Shown piece by piece: positions 8,860 to 17,453 of a DNA stretch of 29,368 nt. Under the pieces are notes generated by a model that searched no databases, had not been told where the DNA came from, and saw nothing but the letters and a program-made list of their open reading frames with translations. The stretch's first letter is position 1. Each line of letters opens with the position of its first letter. The position numbers and the translations under genes are program-made. This stretch comes from a virus: positions 1-29,368 of IMG/VR virus record IMGVR_UViG_3300034102_000137, one strand, 5' to 3'.

Positions 8860-11800
8860 TGTTTTTTGATAATGATTTAATTACTCATCTTAAGACTAAC
8901 AACTCTCTTCAAGTTGATTCCTTGATTATTGCTGAATGGAATCAGAATGATTTATCAAATATTGAAAATTATGGAAACTATAGATGGAGACCATCAAGTG
9001 CAAGTGTGGATGTTTTTAGAAATTTAGCACCATCGTATGATCCAAATGATGATGGAAATTTTTATACTGGAGCCTTGGAGTCTAAGTATATTTCTGAATA
9101 TAGAGTAGATAGTGGAAGTCCACTAACTTTTTTAACAGATCAAGAAGAGATGCAGCTATTTTATTCTCTTAAAGATTGCTTTAAACCATTTAGACCAAGA
9201 TCTGGAATTAACAAAATGTTATTTTTTGGAGACCTAGATGAAGAAAAAAATAAACATGTTGACAGTATCAGATCTGGAAGAAGACCAAGGTATTATTTTT
9301 GTTCAAAAAATGATCAATTTAAGTATTGGACATCTTATAGAAAAGATAGTGGCGTAGAAGTTGGAGTTTCTTCTGTAATTGCAAGAGGTCTTAATTCAAG
9401 TTTTGGATATGAAATAACAGATTCAGCACCCTTTGTTGTTTACAAAGAGCAAGTTGCTGCAAATAGAATTGTTGTAAAAATGCAAACTAACTTAGCAGAT
9501 GATCTAGTTCTTGGAGTTGATGGAGAGCCAGTTGTTTCTTCAGTAATAAGAAGAGAAAATCTTATAACTAATGATGAACTTTCTGACAGATCTAAGTCTA
9601 GCATTCCTAAAAAATGGAAAATTCAATATCTTGATTCGGAAAATAATTGGCTAAATGCCATATCTTTTGATGAAAACTCTCTTAGATCAGATGGTTCTGA
9701 TATTGTTCCTTGGGATGGCTATGTTGAAATATCTTATGGAGTAAAAATACCACAAGAATATAGAGAAAACTTTCATTTTATAGACTACATAAGCTCTTCT
9801 GTGCAATTACCAGCAAACACAATTAATGGAGAAGCGTATATTTTATTAGAAAATGATTTAGATCCTGGAGTTTTATGGGTTTGGAATACAGTCTTAAATG
9901 ATTGGGAAACTTCAAATGTAGAATATGGTTTTTCATTATTAGAAAATGATGATACAAAAAGAACTGGAATTATAACAAGCCTAGTTGATCCCAAATATTT
10001 TCTTAGAAATGAAATTCCAACCTATAGAGATATTGTATTTTTGAAGGGATTAAGAGTTGTTGTTGAAACAATGGTGTCTCCAAATAGAACATTTGATTTA
10101 ATAGAAATGTCACCAAGACTAAAAGCCGATGTATCTAAATATGTAATAGATTTTGAAATAAACAAAGACATTGCTGCAACAGATTATGGACTTCCAGTAG
10201 GAGCATTGGTAGCATCAACTGGTCAAATAAACTTATCAAATCATGACGGTGCTTTTACCAGATTAAATGTTTTTAACCAAGATGAAAAAACTGGAAGTAT
10301 TATTTCTGGAAATTTAAGACCACAAACAAAGTTTGATTTTTATGAAACAGTTTTAAATGTACAGGGGTATGATAAGTTTATTCCTTTAAAAACTTTCTAT
10401 TCAGAAAATTCTGCAGAAAGCTATGGTGGTTTTTCAGACGTATCCTTAACACTAAGAGATGCCTTTTTTAGATTTGAATCAGAAATGGCAACACCAATAT
10501 TTTTACAAAACTGCACACTTACAATGGCTGTTGCAGTACTACTAGACAACATTGGTTTTGGAAATTATATATTTAAAAATATAACTACTGCAAACGATCC
10601 AGTAATTCCATTCTTCTTTGTAGAGCCAGACATATCAGTTGCAGAAGTTTTGCAAAGACTTGCCCAGTCTACACAAACAGCAATGTTTTTTGATGAGTAC
10701 AATAATTTTTGTATGATGCCAAAAGAATATTTAATACCTGATTATTCTATTAGTGATAGCAATACCTCAATATCAGAAAGATTAGTTAATCTTTATGGGC
10801 AAAAAGAAGTTGGATCAGTTCCAAATATTGAATTTATTGCAGGGGTAGATTCAAAAATTATTAATGATGGTCAAATTAACTATACAACAAGATACATTCA
10901 AAGAGATGTTCCAAACTTAGAACAGGCACAAATAAATCCTAATGATAGAACTTATTCCTATAAATCTGCAGTGCTTTGGGAACTGGGAGATCAAGACGAG
11001 GCAAGAACTATTAATCAGCCTATAGGTAAAAATGGTTATAGTTTAGGTGCTGTAACTTTAAATGCAGAACTTTCTTCTACAGTTCCATTTGTAGAAAATC
11101 ATCAAATACAGGAAAACATAATTGACGTTGGAGAAAGTGGATACCTTCTTCCAAGATTCCAAGGTTATCTATATGCTAACGGCGAAATTATAAGATATGA
11201 TGCTCAAGAATATCAAGTTACTGGTGTTGGAACTGTTTGGATTACAAATAATAATGAATACCAAAAATATTTTTCAAAACTTGCTTTTAACGGAAAAATG
11301 ATTGTTACTGGAAAATTAAGAATTTATACTGAGCCATTTTACCAAGAATCTCCAGGAGCCAGCCAAGACGGATTAGAGGCTGGAGTTGTTTACAAGAATG
11401 GAGCAGTTAGCTCTCACGGTAGGGGGCAGTTTGGAACTTCTGTAACTAGCCACTTCCATGAGTTAAATCCTTATTGGGCAAGTTCTAAGCAAGCTTTTAG
11501 AATGAATTCAAGTTTATTATTTAGTACAACCCCTACAGAATCAATTAAGTATCCCCCATTGTTGACAACAACTGCAGGAACCAGGAGTGACGATAGTGCA
11601 AAAGGTAACGCTGTAGTTTCTGGAAAAATTGCAAGTCTACTTAGAAGAACTGTTAGAGCAGAAAATAACTCTTCTACAGTAGATCAGCTAGAGGCAGGAA
11701 CGGTACAATCTTCAGCACTTATCCTTTCAGGTTCAAAAACTTCTTCTCAAGCATCTATACCAAGAGACTTAATAACATATGTTTATAAAGATTTTTCAAG

Positions 11801-13349
11801 CAATGACTTTAAGCATGTTGGAACTAGAATGAGAATAATTGGAAAAAAGGTTGATGAAAAAAATCAAATACCAGATAACGCTACAACATATTTTACAACT
11901 GATATAAATGGAGAAGCCTCCTCAATCTCTGGTGGATCTGGAGGTCTTGGTTTTATGGTTGACAATGTAACAAAATCTGGATACTATTTTGAAATTATGT
12001 CATTGTCTAAAGACATTCTTTCTTCTTTTTCTACAGAAAAAAATAAAAATAGTGTTTTGGAAAATATTATATTCTACAAAATTCCTCCACAAAATGTAAG
12101 ATATCCTCATAATGGAATTGATGCAAATGGAAATGAAAGTGAGTCTATTGTTATAAATGCAGATGGAAAAGAAAATTTTGCACAGCCTATAAAATTGTGG
12201 GGAACTTTAGCAAAAGTTCTAGTTGACGAAGGCATGTTCTTTGGAATGGATAGAATGGCTTCTCAAGATAATCCAACAGTACACGATCTTGGAATTGAGT
12301 TTGAAAGACGTGGGTCATCTGTTAAATTTTATTTATATTTAAACAATGTTTTAATTGCTACTGTTATTGACAATAATCCATTGCCATCAGTAACTAGCGA
12401 TACAGTATTTAGCACATGTTTATTTGTTAGAGGTGGATCTAAGTGCATGTTTGAAAATATATATGCCCTAAGAAACAGAGCAATTCAATCAGAAAGTGTA
12501 ACGGCAATATCTTTAGATAATTTAGGAATCTCTTCAAGAAATAGCTTGGCAGCTTTTGGAGATGATAACATATCAATTTCAGAATCATTAAGAAAGTACG
12601 CCCTTTCTGGAATTGTTCAGTCAACTTACCTTTCTTCAATTGGAACAGAAAGACCTCCAGGATTTGATATTTATTTTGAAGAGTTTGGAACTATCATGAG
12701 AGAGTGTGCATACTTTAATATCAAGTATGATCAAGCATATCCAGCAATAGTTGCAAGAATGCTTCCACCACTTAATAATGAAAAAGTTTATACGGTTTCA
12801 GGATTTTTGCCAGGATCCTATGGGGCAGAGTTTTTATTGTTTAATAGCTCTGATAGAATAATATCTCTTGCTGATAGTTCTGCAAATAAAATAGTTATAA
12901 CTGGAATTACATTTACACAAAATATATCAAATGTTCTTACAGTTGATGACTATCTTGGGGAAAGATCAAATCTGTCAGACCCAATAATTATTGATAATGT
13001 CATAAGGTCTCCACAGTTAGCACAAAAGTTCTATGATACTATTAAGAATAGTAGATCCGTTTATGGCAAAAAATCATTTTCTTTAAACTCTTTATATGTT
13101 CAAAATGAAGATTCTGCAAAAGATTTAATGGGGTGGATGATTGATAAAACAATGAAAAGTAGAAAAGTAATTACTGTAAATACATTTGGAACTCCTCATA
13201 TTCAGCTTGGAGATATTGTTAAAATAGATTATGATTTGCCAGAGGGTGTAAAATTTGTAGAAACAGATAAAAGATTTATTGTTACTTCTATGAAGTATTC
13301 AAGATCCTCATCTGATATAAAAACTTCATTAAACTTGGTGGAGGTGTAA
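8859..13349 (+). CDS. large tail tip/hub protein with lectin-like segment
   Basis: This 1496-residue structural protein sits where siphoviruses encode the tail hub or tail-associated receptor-binding protein. The N-terminal third is beta-rich. Residues about 430-700 carry segments such as GALVASTGQINLSN and EVLQRLAQSTQTAMFFDEYNNF that recall hub proteins. Residues about 1116-1195 look like a LamG/concanavalin-type sandwich: GIEFERRGSSVKFYLYLNNV followed by CLFVRGGSKCMFENIYAL, suggesting glycan binding. The C-terminal stretch (YDTIKNSRSVYGKKSF, GDIVKIDYDLP) again looks like a hub domain. No peptidase or lysozyme motif was seen. The start overlaps the previous stop as TAATG. The tail role is secure from context, but the domain calls are inferences. 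Confidence 0.7.
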   Translation: MFFDNDLITHLKTNNSLQVDSLIIAEWNQNDLSNIENYGNYRWRPSSASVDVFRNLAPSYDPNDDGNFYTGALESKYISEYRVDSGSPLTFLTDQEEMQLFYSLKDCFKPFRPRSGINKMLFFGDLDEEKNKHVDSIRSGRRPRYYFCSKNDQFKYWTSYRKDSGVEVGVSSVIARGLNSSFGYEITDSAPFVVYKEQVAANRIVVKMQTNLADDLVLGVDGEPVVSSVIRRENLITNDELSDRSKSSIPKKWKIQYLDSENNWLNAISFDENSLRSDGSDIVPWDGYVEISYGVKIPQEYRENFHFIDYISSSVQLPANTINGEAYILLENDLDPGVLWVWNTVLNDWETSNVEYGFSLLENDDTKRTGIITSLVDPKYFLRNEIPTYRDIVFLKGLRVVVETMVSPNRTFDLIEMSPRLKADVSKYVIDFEINKDIAATDYGLPVGALVASTGQINLSNHDGAFTRLNVFNQDEKTGSIISGNLRPQTKFDFYETVLNVQGYDKFIPLKTFYSENSAESYGGFSDVSLTLRDAFFRFESEMATPIFLQNCTLTMAVAVLLDNIGFGNYIFKNITTANDPVIPFFFVEPDISVAEVLQRLAQSTQTAMFFDEYNNFCMMPKEYLIPDYSISDSNTSISERLVNLYGQKEVGSVPNIEFIAGVDSKIINDGQINYTTRYIQRDVPNLEQAQINPNDRTYSYKSAVLWELGDQDEARTINQPIGKNGYSLGAVTLNAELSSTVPFVENHQIQENIIDVGESGYLLPRFQGYLYANGEIIRYDAQEYQVTGVGTVWITNNNEYQKYFSKLAFNGKMIVTGKLRIYTEPFYQESPGASQDGLEAGVVYKNGAVSSHGRGQFGTSVTSHFHELNPYWASSKQAFRMNSSLLFSTTPTESIKYPPLLTTTAGTRSDDSAKGNAVVSGKIASLLRRTVRAENNSSTVDQLEAGTVQSSALILSGSKTSSQASIPRDLITYVYKDFSSNDFKHVGTRMRIIGKKVDEKNQIPDNATTYFTTDINGEASSISGGSGGLGFMVDNVTKSGYYFEIMSLSKDILSSFSTEKNKNSVLENIIFYKIPPQNVRYPHNGIDANGNESESIVINADGKENFAQPIKLWGTLAKVLVDEGMFFGMDRMASQDNPTVHDLGIEFERRGSSVKFYLYLNNVLIATVIDNNPLPSVTSDTVFSTCLFVRGGSKCMFENIYALRNRAIQSESVTAISLDNLGISSRNSLAAFGDDNISISESLRKYALSGIVQSTYLSSIGTERPPGFDIYFEEFGTIMRECAYFNIKYDQAYPAIVARMLPPLNNEKVYTVSGFLPGSYGAEFLLFNSSDRIISLADSSANKIVITGITFTQNISNVLTVDDYLGERSNLSDPIIIDNVIRSPQLAQKFYDTIKNSRSVYGKKSFSLNSLYVQNEDSAKDLMGWMIDKTMKSRKVITVNTFGTPHIQLGDIVKIDYDLPEGVKFVETDKRFIVTSMKYSRSSSDIKTSLNLVEV

Positions 13350-13350
13350 A

Positions 13351-14265
13351 ATGGCTATAAAAAAAGAAGGTGGTGGCTCAAGCTCTCCAAAAAAAGTAGA
13401 TACTTCAGATGCAGCAGATGTAGCAAGAGCTAAGAAAGCGGCAGCAGATAAAGCAAAGGCTGATAAGATAGCAGCAGATGCAGCAGCAGAAAGGCAGAGG
13501 TTAGCAGATGCGGCAGCAGCAGCAGAAAGGCAGAGGTTAGCAGATGCGGCAGCAGCAGCAGAAAGGCAGAGGTTGGCAGATGCAGCAGCAGCAGAGGCAG
13601 CAAGGGTTGCAGCAGAAGCAGAAAGACAAAGACAGGTAGCGGAAGCAGCACGTCTTGCAGCTGAAGCAGCAGCAAGAGCAGAAGCAGCACGTCTTGAAGC
13701 AATTGCAAATGCAGCACGTCTTGCAGCAATTGCAGAAGCAGCAGCAAGATCTTTAAAAGGATCTTCAGATTTTGGCGTTGTTAAAAATCCAACTAGAGAT
13801 GTTTTAAATATTGGTTCTTTAAATCCATCTGCAAATGCAGCAAGACTTCAAACAATTCTTTGGGAAAATATGTCTGCAATTGAGCTTTCTGCTGTTTTAA
13901 GACATGACACGGTAGATGGAATTAGACAAAGGTATGAAATAATTAGCAACCTATCTGAATTAAGAAAAAGATATGATGCTACAAAAGAACTTTCCGTATT
14001 AGATAAATCATCTTTACCATATTCAGAATTTACCATTGACCTATCTTCAAAAATACCAGATTCTGCATATATTTCTAACAATGGGTTAGATTCAACTTAT
14101 CAGTATGTTGATACAGATGGGGTATCGATTGTTGAAGTAGAAAAAGGATATATCTACGTTGCAAATAATGGTGACATTGTTATAGAATTAAATAATTTAT
14201 TATCATCAGAAATAGCCCAGGTCCAAATAGACTCTGATGGTACAATGTATGAGGTGAATAATTAA
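13351..14265 (+). CDS. alanine-rich rod-like minor tail protein
   Basis: This is a 304-residue protein. Residues about 20-135 are almost entirely Ala, Glu, Arg, Lys, Gln and Asp, built on an AERQRLADAAAA unit of 12 residues repeated three times from E47 and then on AARLAAEA-type units. This predicts one long charged helix or coiled-coil rod, like the TolA stalk. Residues about 140-304 are of ordinary composition and end in a beta-rich part (GYIYVANNGDIVIELNN). A stalk plus globular head next to tail genes suggests a tail fibre or spacer. The ATG lies two bases after the previous stop and is served by GGAGGTG at 13339-13345. Confidence 0.6.
   Translation: MAIKKEGGGSSSPKKVDTSDAADVARAKKAAADKAKADKIAADAAAERQRLADAAAAAERQRLADAAAAAERQRLADAAAAEAARVAAEAERQRQVAEAARLAAEAAARAEAARLEAIANAARLAAIAEAAARSLKGSSDFGVVKNPTRDVLNIGSLNPSANAARLQTILWENMSAIELSAVLRHDTVDGIRQRYEIISNLSELRKRYDATKELSVLDKSSLPYSEFTIDLSSKIPDSAYISNNGLDSTYQYVDTDGVSIVEVEKGYIYVANNGDIVIELNNLLSSEIAQVQIDSDGTMYEVNN
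13489..13596 (+). repeat. 36-base tandem repeat, three units
   Basis: Units start at 13489, 13525 and 13561. Units 1 and 2 are identical over all 36 bases, and unit 3 differs at a few positions. The repeat keeps frame and codes the helical AERQRLADAAAA unit. Identity between units 1 and 2, including Ala codon choice, points to a recent duplication. Confidence 0.9.
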
Positions 14266-15437
14266 TGATAACTAATGACGGAAAAAACATTATTGCAAAA
14301 TATTTGCTAAACCAAGCCCCAGAGTTTGCTAGCCATATTGCAATTGGTGTTGGTGGACATGCCTTACCTGTTGCCTCAGCAAGTTATTCTGCATCTGTTT
14401 CTCCAGTATTTTCTAGCACATCCAAATCTCTTGACTTTGAAGCACTTAGAGTTCCAATTTTATCTAAAGGTCTTATTAAAGAATTAAATGAAGAAACAGA
14501 TGAGTATGTTGAAAAAATTGTTTTTAAGGCAGAGCTTCCAACTGATCAAAGATTGCAAATTACAGAAATTGGACTATTTCCCTCAGACTCAAATAGTCTA
14601 GCAGAAAGGTTTGGAAGCAAAACTCTTTCATCTTTTACTAATTCTGAGCCGTGGACGTATTCAAGGTTTGGATCTGGATCTGTTGTCCCATACATTAATG
14701 AAGCACTAGACTCTTATGACGGAGAAATTTCTCCAGGAGATATAATTAGACCAGAAGTTGCTATGTTTATTAATTCAAATTCTTCAATATTTGACTACAC
14801 TGATAGAAAAAATAGAAGAGAAGAGCCTAGGTACTTAGACAAATGCTTGATGGTATCTGGAGATTTTTCAAAACTTGACTCAACGTTTAATCCTTTAGCA
14901 AACTCTGCAAGTGCAGGGTATTATATTGAAAATAGTTCTGCAAGATTAAATCTAGGAAGAAATCTTCCAACAGATAAAATAAAATTAGCCATGTCTATAG
15001 TTAATACAATATCTACAGATAGTGTGGCTCCAAATGGTAATGTTAGAATAATCCTTGAATTCATTAACAATACTGTTAATAGTCCAAAAGCTTATTTAAA
15101 CATAGATCTTCCAGTAAATTATTTCTATGATGCTTTAAGTGGAGATCAGTTTAGATATAAGGTTATAACTAGAAGTATTTCAGACTTTGTAATAAGCCCA
15201 TCCTTTTCTTGGAGTGAAATTGACTTGGTTAGAATTTATGCATCTATAGACGTAGCAAATCCTAGTCTTTATAGAATAATTTTAGACGGTATTAGACTAG
15301 AAAATATTTCTACAATAAATCCATTATATTCTTTAATAGGTGCAGAGTATATTAAAACAGATAACGGATACCCAGTTCTTAAAGAAGAAAACTCAACTAA
15401 TTATATAGAGTATAGATTTGGCTTAGGAGTTTCCTAG
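14265..15437 (+). CDS. putative minor tail/fibre protein
   Basis: This is a 390-residue protein. Its N-terminus (ITNDGKNIIAKYLLNQ followed by HIAIGVG) and the later TEIGLFPSDS resemble the attachment region of phage tail fibre and collar-type proteins. In these, an early helix is followed by a beta domain with an 'IGLF' strand. The C-terminal half is beta-rich (YLNIDLPVNYFY, YRIILDGIRLENIS) and may be a carbohydrate-binding sandwich. It overlaps the previous stop as TAATG, with GAGGTG at 14251-14256 as ribosome binding site. No enzymatic residues are recognisable. Confidence 0.55.
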   Translation: MITNDGKNIIAKYLLNQAPEFASHIAIGVGGHALPVASASYSASVSPVFSSTSKSLDFEALRVPILSKGLIKELNEETDEYVEKIVFKAELPTDQRLQITEIGLFPSDSNSLAERFGSKTLSSFTNSEPWTYSRFGSGSVVPYINEALDSYDGEISPGDIIRPEVAMFINSNSSIFDYTDRKNRREEPRYLDKCLMVSGDFSKLDSTFNPLANSASAGYYIENSSARLNLGRNLPTDKIKLAMSIVNTISTDSVAPNGNVRIILEFINNTVNSPKAYLNIDLPVNYFYDALSGDQFRYKVITRSISDFVISPSFSWSEIDLVRIYASIDVANPSLYRIILDGIRLENISTINPLYSLIGAEYIKTDNGYPVLKEENSTNYIEYRFGLGVS

Positions 15438-15952
15438 TGGCAAGAATTACGATACCTGTTGAGCAGCTTCCACAACCAGATAAAAATGGAAATCATAATA
15501 TCCAGTTTAGAATAATATCTGAAGATAGAAATAAAGCTTCTGCTTGGTCAACATTGTATACCATAAAAAGTATTGGGCAGTATAGACCCTTGCAGTCGGA
15601 TGTTGACTTCATCCTTTCTGATTCAGATATCTCTTTAATTTGGGAAACTCCAACAACCTATAACTACCACCCCTCACTTGCTTCAGCCTCTATTGGACAC
15701 AATCATTCAATAAGATTTAAAAAACATCCAACTGATATTTTTGTAAAATGGGATTCTTCAAATTTTGAATACCACGAAAGAACTGATCAGGACGCTATAT
15801 CAATAAGCATTCCTGAAACAGCATCTGCTTCTGTTAGAGTTATTGGAACAGTAGCAACACATGGATTTGATAGAGACACCATTTCTGATCAAATAGTAGA
15901 AGATTTGTCAAACTTATTTTTAATTTTTGACACTGGAACACAATTAATCTAA
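15437..15952 (+). CDS. putative minor tail protein
   Basis: This 171-residue beta-rich protein begins at a GTG sharing its G with the previous TAG, with AGGAG at 15425-15429. The opening ITIPVEQLPQPDKNGNHNIQFRIISEDRNKASAWST resembles a fibronectin type III-like strand pattern of the kind decorating tail tips. Two His-containing stretches (NHSIRFKKH, ATHGFDRD) are notable but form no motif I know. A tail role is inferred from the operon. Confidence 0.45.
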   Translation: MARITIPVEQLPQPDKNGNHNIQFRIISEDRNKASAWSTLYTIKSIGQYRPLQSDVDFILSDSDISLIWETPTTYNYHPSLASASIGHNHSIRFKKHPTDIFVKWDSSNFEYHERTDQDAISISIPETASASVRVIGTVATHGFDRDTISDQIVEDLSNLFLIFDTGTQLI

Positions 15953-15954
15953 AA

Positions 15955-15963
15955 TGGTATAAT
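15955..15963 (+). promoter_or_regulatory. candidate extended -10 box (TGGTATAAT)
   Basis: The box lies in the short gap before the gene at 15979. No -35 box is seen at 16-18 bases. Transcription from the usual distance would start near 15970, inside the ribosome binding site, which argues against it. Confidence 0.2.
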
Positions 15964-15964
15964 G

Positions 15965-15982
15965 TATTAGGAGAAAAAATGG
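15965..15982 (+). promoter_or_regulatory. strong ribosome binding site and start, TATTAGGAGAAAAAATGG
   Basis: These 18 bases are identical to 19913-19930 in front of the SSB gene. AGGAG followed by an A-run and ATG is a near-ideal initiation region, suggesting that both products are made in quantity. Confidence 0.7.
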
Positions 15983-16398
15983 AATTACCAGATAGAGGTC
16001 AACCACTAGATATTTCTTATCTACTGAGAATGGCTACCGAAATTAACAACTTGAATTCAACTATTAATTCAGGAAGGACTCAATCTTCAATAAAGTATTT
16101 TGGAGAAACTGGGGTAACAGAAGTTGCAACATCTGAATTGGTAATGTATGCATCTAGCCAGCCTGTAACTGGAAACTCCACCACTGATTCTGGATTGACG
16201 ACAAGGTTTGATTTTCCTTCAGGTTTTAGAAGAGCTCCAATAGTTACTGTATCTGCTCAATCAAGTTCTGACAATGTTTATTGTGTAATTAAGTCAGTGT
16301 CAGATAGGTCTTGCGAAGTTAAGCTAGTTCTTCCAGCTGGAACCACATCTTCTACTACAGCAAATATTTCCATAATTGCAATTGGCGAAAGAGCTTAG
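15979..16398 (+). CDS. putative small tail fibre/tip protein
   Basis: This is a 139-residue protein. An N-terminal helix (SYLLRMATEINNLNSTINS) that could trimerise is followed by about 90 beta-rich residues: VATSELVMYASS, FRRAPIVTVSAQ and ANISIIAIG. A short coiled coil plus a beta head ending in a hydrophobic strand is typical of small receptor-binding or fibre-tip proteins. It is the last gene of the structural block. Its strong ribosome binding site suggests an abundant product. No family is recognised with certainty. Confidence 0.5.
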   Translation: MELPDRGQPLDISYLLRMATEINNLNSTINSGRTQSSIKYFGETGVTEVATSELVMYASSQPVTGNSTTDSGLTTRFDFPSGFRRAPIVTVSAQSSSDNVYCVIKSVSDRSCEVKLVLPAGTTSSTTANISIIAIGERA

Positions 16399-16413
16399 AA
16401 GAATTGGAATGAG

Positions 16414-16932
16414 ATGTCTAAAGACATTGACATTGGGGTCGTAAAGCCTTCAGAGAAAGTATTTTTCATTAACGGTGATCTTATAAGAGTTTTGCATATA
16501 AATCGTGCTAGCAATATAGTAAAACTATTAAACATTACTAAAGGAAAAGATCAGAGTATGTTGTATTCTGATTTTAAAAAACATAGAAAAAGAGCATACT
16601 CAGTAATAAGTTCAGCAAAGATATTAAATAGGTCAAGAATAGCATTGCAAAAATATTATTTAAGCGGTTTGATTCCTGAGCCAGTTGGTGCTAAACTAAA
16701 TGGAAAAAGAGATTTTAGAGTTATGTCATATTATTCAGAAGATACTCTTTTTGAAATAAGAGAGATTATGACAACCATACACCATGGTAGACCGAGAAAA
16801 GATGGTAATATAACGCCATCAAACGTTCCAACTGAACAAGACTTGCGTTCTAGAATGGGAGATGCTATAATGCTTTATACGAAGACATCGGATGGGCGTT
16901 TCATTCCGACTTGGCAAGAAGAGACATGGTAG
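16414..16932 (+). CDS. putative MerR-like DNA-binding protein
   Basis: This is a 172-residue protein. Residues about 1-60 form a small beta-rich domain. Residues about 62-125 (SSAKILNRSRIALQKYYLSG, then YYSEDTLFEIREIM) have the helix-turn-helix plus wing order of MerR-type DNA-binding domains, which read 'a-x-x-l-g-v-s-x-x-t-l-r-x-y...G-l-i-x-p'. HHGRPRKDG at about 123-131 looks like an AT-hook-style GRPRK clamp. It sits exactly at the junction between structural and replication genes, a plausible place for a transcription regulator. Only weak ribosome binding sequence (GGAATGAG) precedes the start. Confidence 0.5.
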   Translation: MSKDIDIGVVKPSEKVFFINGDLIRVLHINRASNIVKLLNITKGKDQSMLYSDFKKHRKRAYSVISSAKILNRSRIALQKYYLSGLIPEPVGAKLNGKRDFRVMSYYSEDTLFEIREIMTTIHHGRPRKDGNITPSNVPTEQDLRSRMGDAIMLYTKTSDGRFIPTWQEETW

Positions 16933-16941
16933 GAGACCAAA

Positions 16942-17145
16942 ATGTCAGAAACAACAAATGTTTCAGTAACACTAGGATATACACTTAATCTTGGAAATTT
17001 TCAAAGTCTAAGAATTGATATTGGAATTACAGATTTTGTTCGTAGTGGAGAAAATACAGATCAGGCTCTTGATAGAGTGTATGAGTTTGTGGAAAATAAA
17101 GTAATTCAAAAGGTTGAAGAAGCTAAGAAAGAACTAGAGGACTAG
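16942..17145 (+). CDS. small conserved-looking phage protein, function unknown
   Basis: This is a 67-residue acidic protein. The first half is beta-like (VSVTLGYTLNLGNFQSLRID), and a C-terminal helix follows (DQALDRVYEFVENKVIQKV). TAGGAGA at 16930-16936 serves the ATG. It ends in a TAG that shares its G with the next GTG start, so the two are probably translated together. I know similar small proteins next to phage replication genes, but not what they do. Confidence 0.6.
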   Translation: MSETTNVSVTLGYTLNLGNFQSLRIDIGITDFVRSGENTDQALDRVYEFVENKVIQKVEEAKKELED

Positions 17146-17453
17146 TGGCGGATAAGAAAGATCGCTTTGCACTAATATCTAGATATAAGAAATTAACAAA
17201 AGAAAAAAACTTAAAAGAAGAAAATATAAATATCCACATTCAGCAATGGGCTGCAGACTCGTTGATTGAATCATATGGTATAGAGCAAAGTTATGATCTA
17301 ATTGATTACTATGTTGGCGTTTCTGCATCACCCACTTGGAAGTGGTTGGTTAATAATGCTGACAAAGTATACGATGCAAAAAGAATTAAAGAAGAAGATG
17401 ACGTAGCTAGAAAGTTACTCAGAGAACAAGCAAAGGAATGGCTAAATAGGTAA
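17145..17453 (+). CDS. small helical protein before the helicase, possible helicase loader
   Basis: This is a 102-residue, all-helical, charged protein. Its central part (SYDLIDYYVGVSASPTWKWL, then NNADKVYDAKRI) is followed by a basic-acidic C-terminal helix. It begins at a GTG overlapping the previous stop and ends in TAATG, shared with the helicase gene. Phage helicase loaders are often small, poorly conserved and placed beside the helicase. That position is the only reason for the suggestion; no AAA+ motif is present. Confidence 0.45.
   Translation: MADKKDRFALISRYKKLTKEKNLKEENINIHIQQWAADSLIESYGIEQSYDLIDYYVGVSASPTWKWLVNNADKVYDAKRIKEEDDVARKLLREQAKEWLNR

Noticed and set aside
13430-13747. 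Leucine-rich minus-strand frame
   Set aside because: It is the reverse complement of the GCA-rich alanine repeat (GCA read backwards gives TGC/CTG/GCT), with no ribosome binding site.
15927-15963. TTGACA at 15927-15932 as -35 partner of TATAAT at 15958-15963
   Set aside because: The spacer is 25 bases, far beyond the 16-18 usable by sigma-70-type polymerase.
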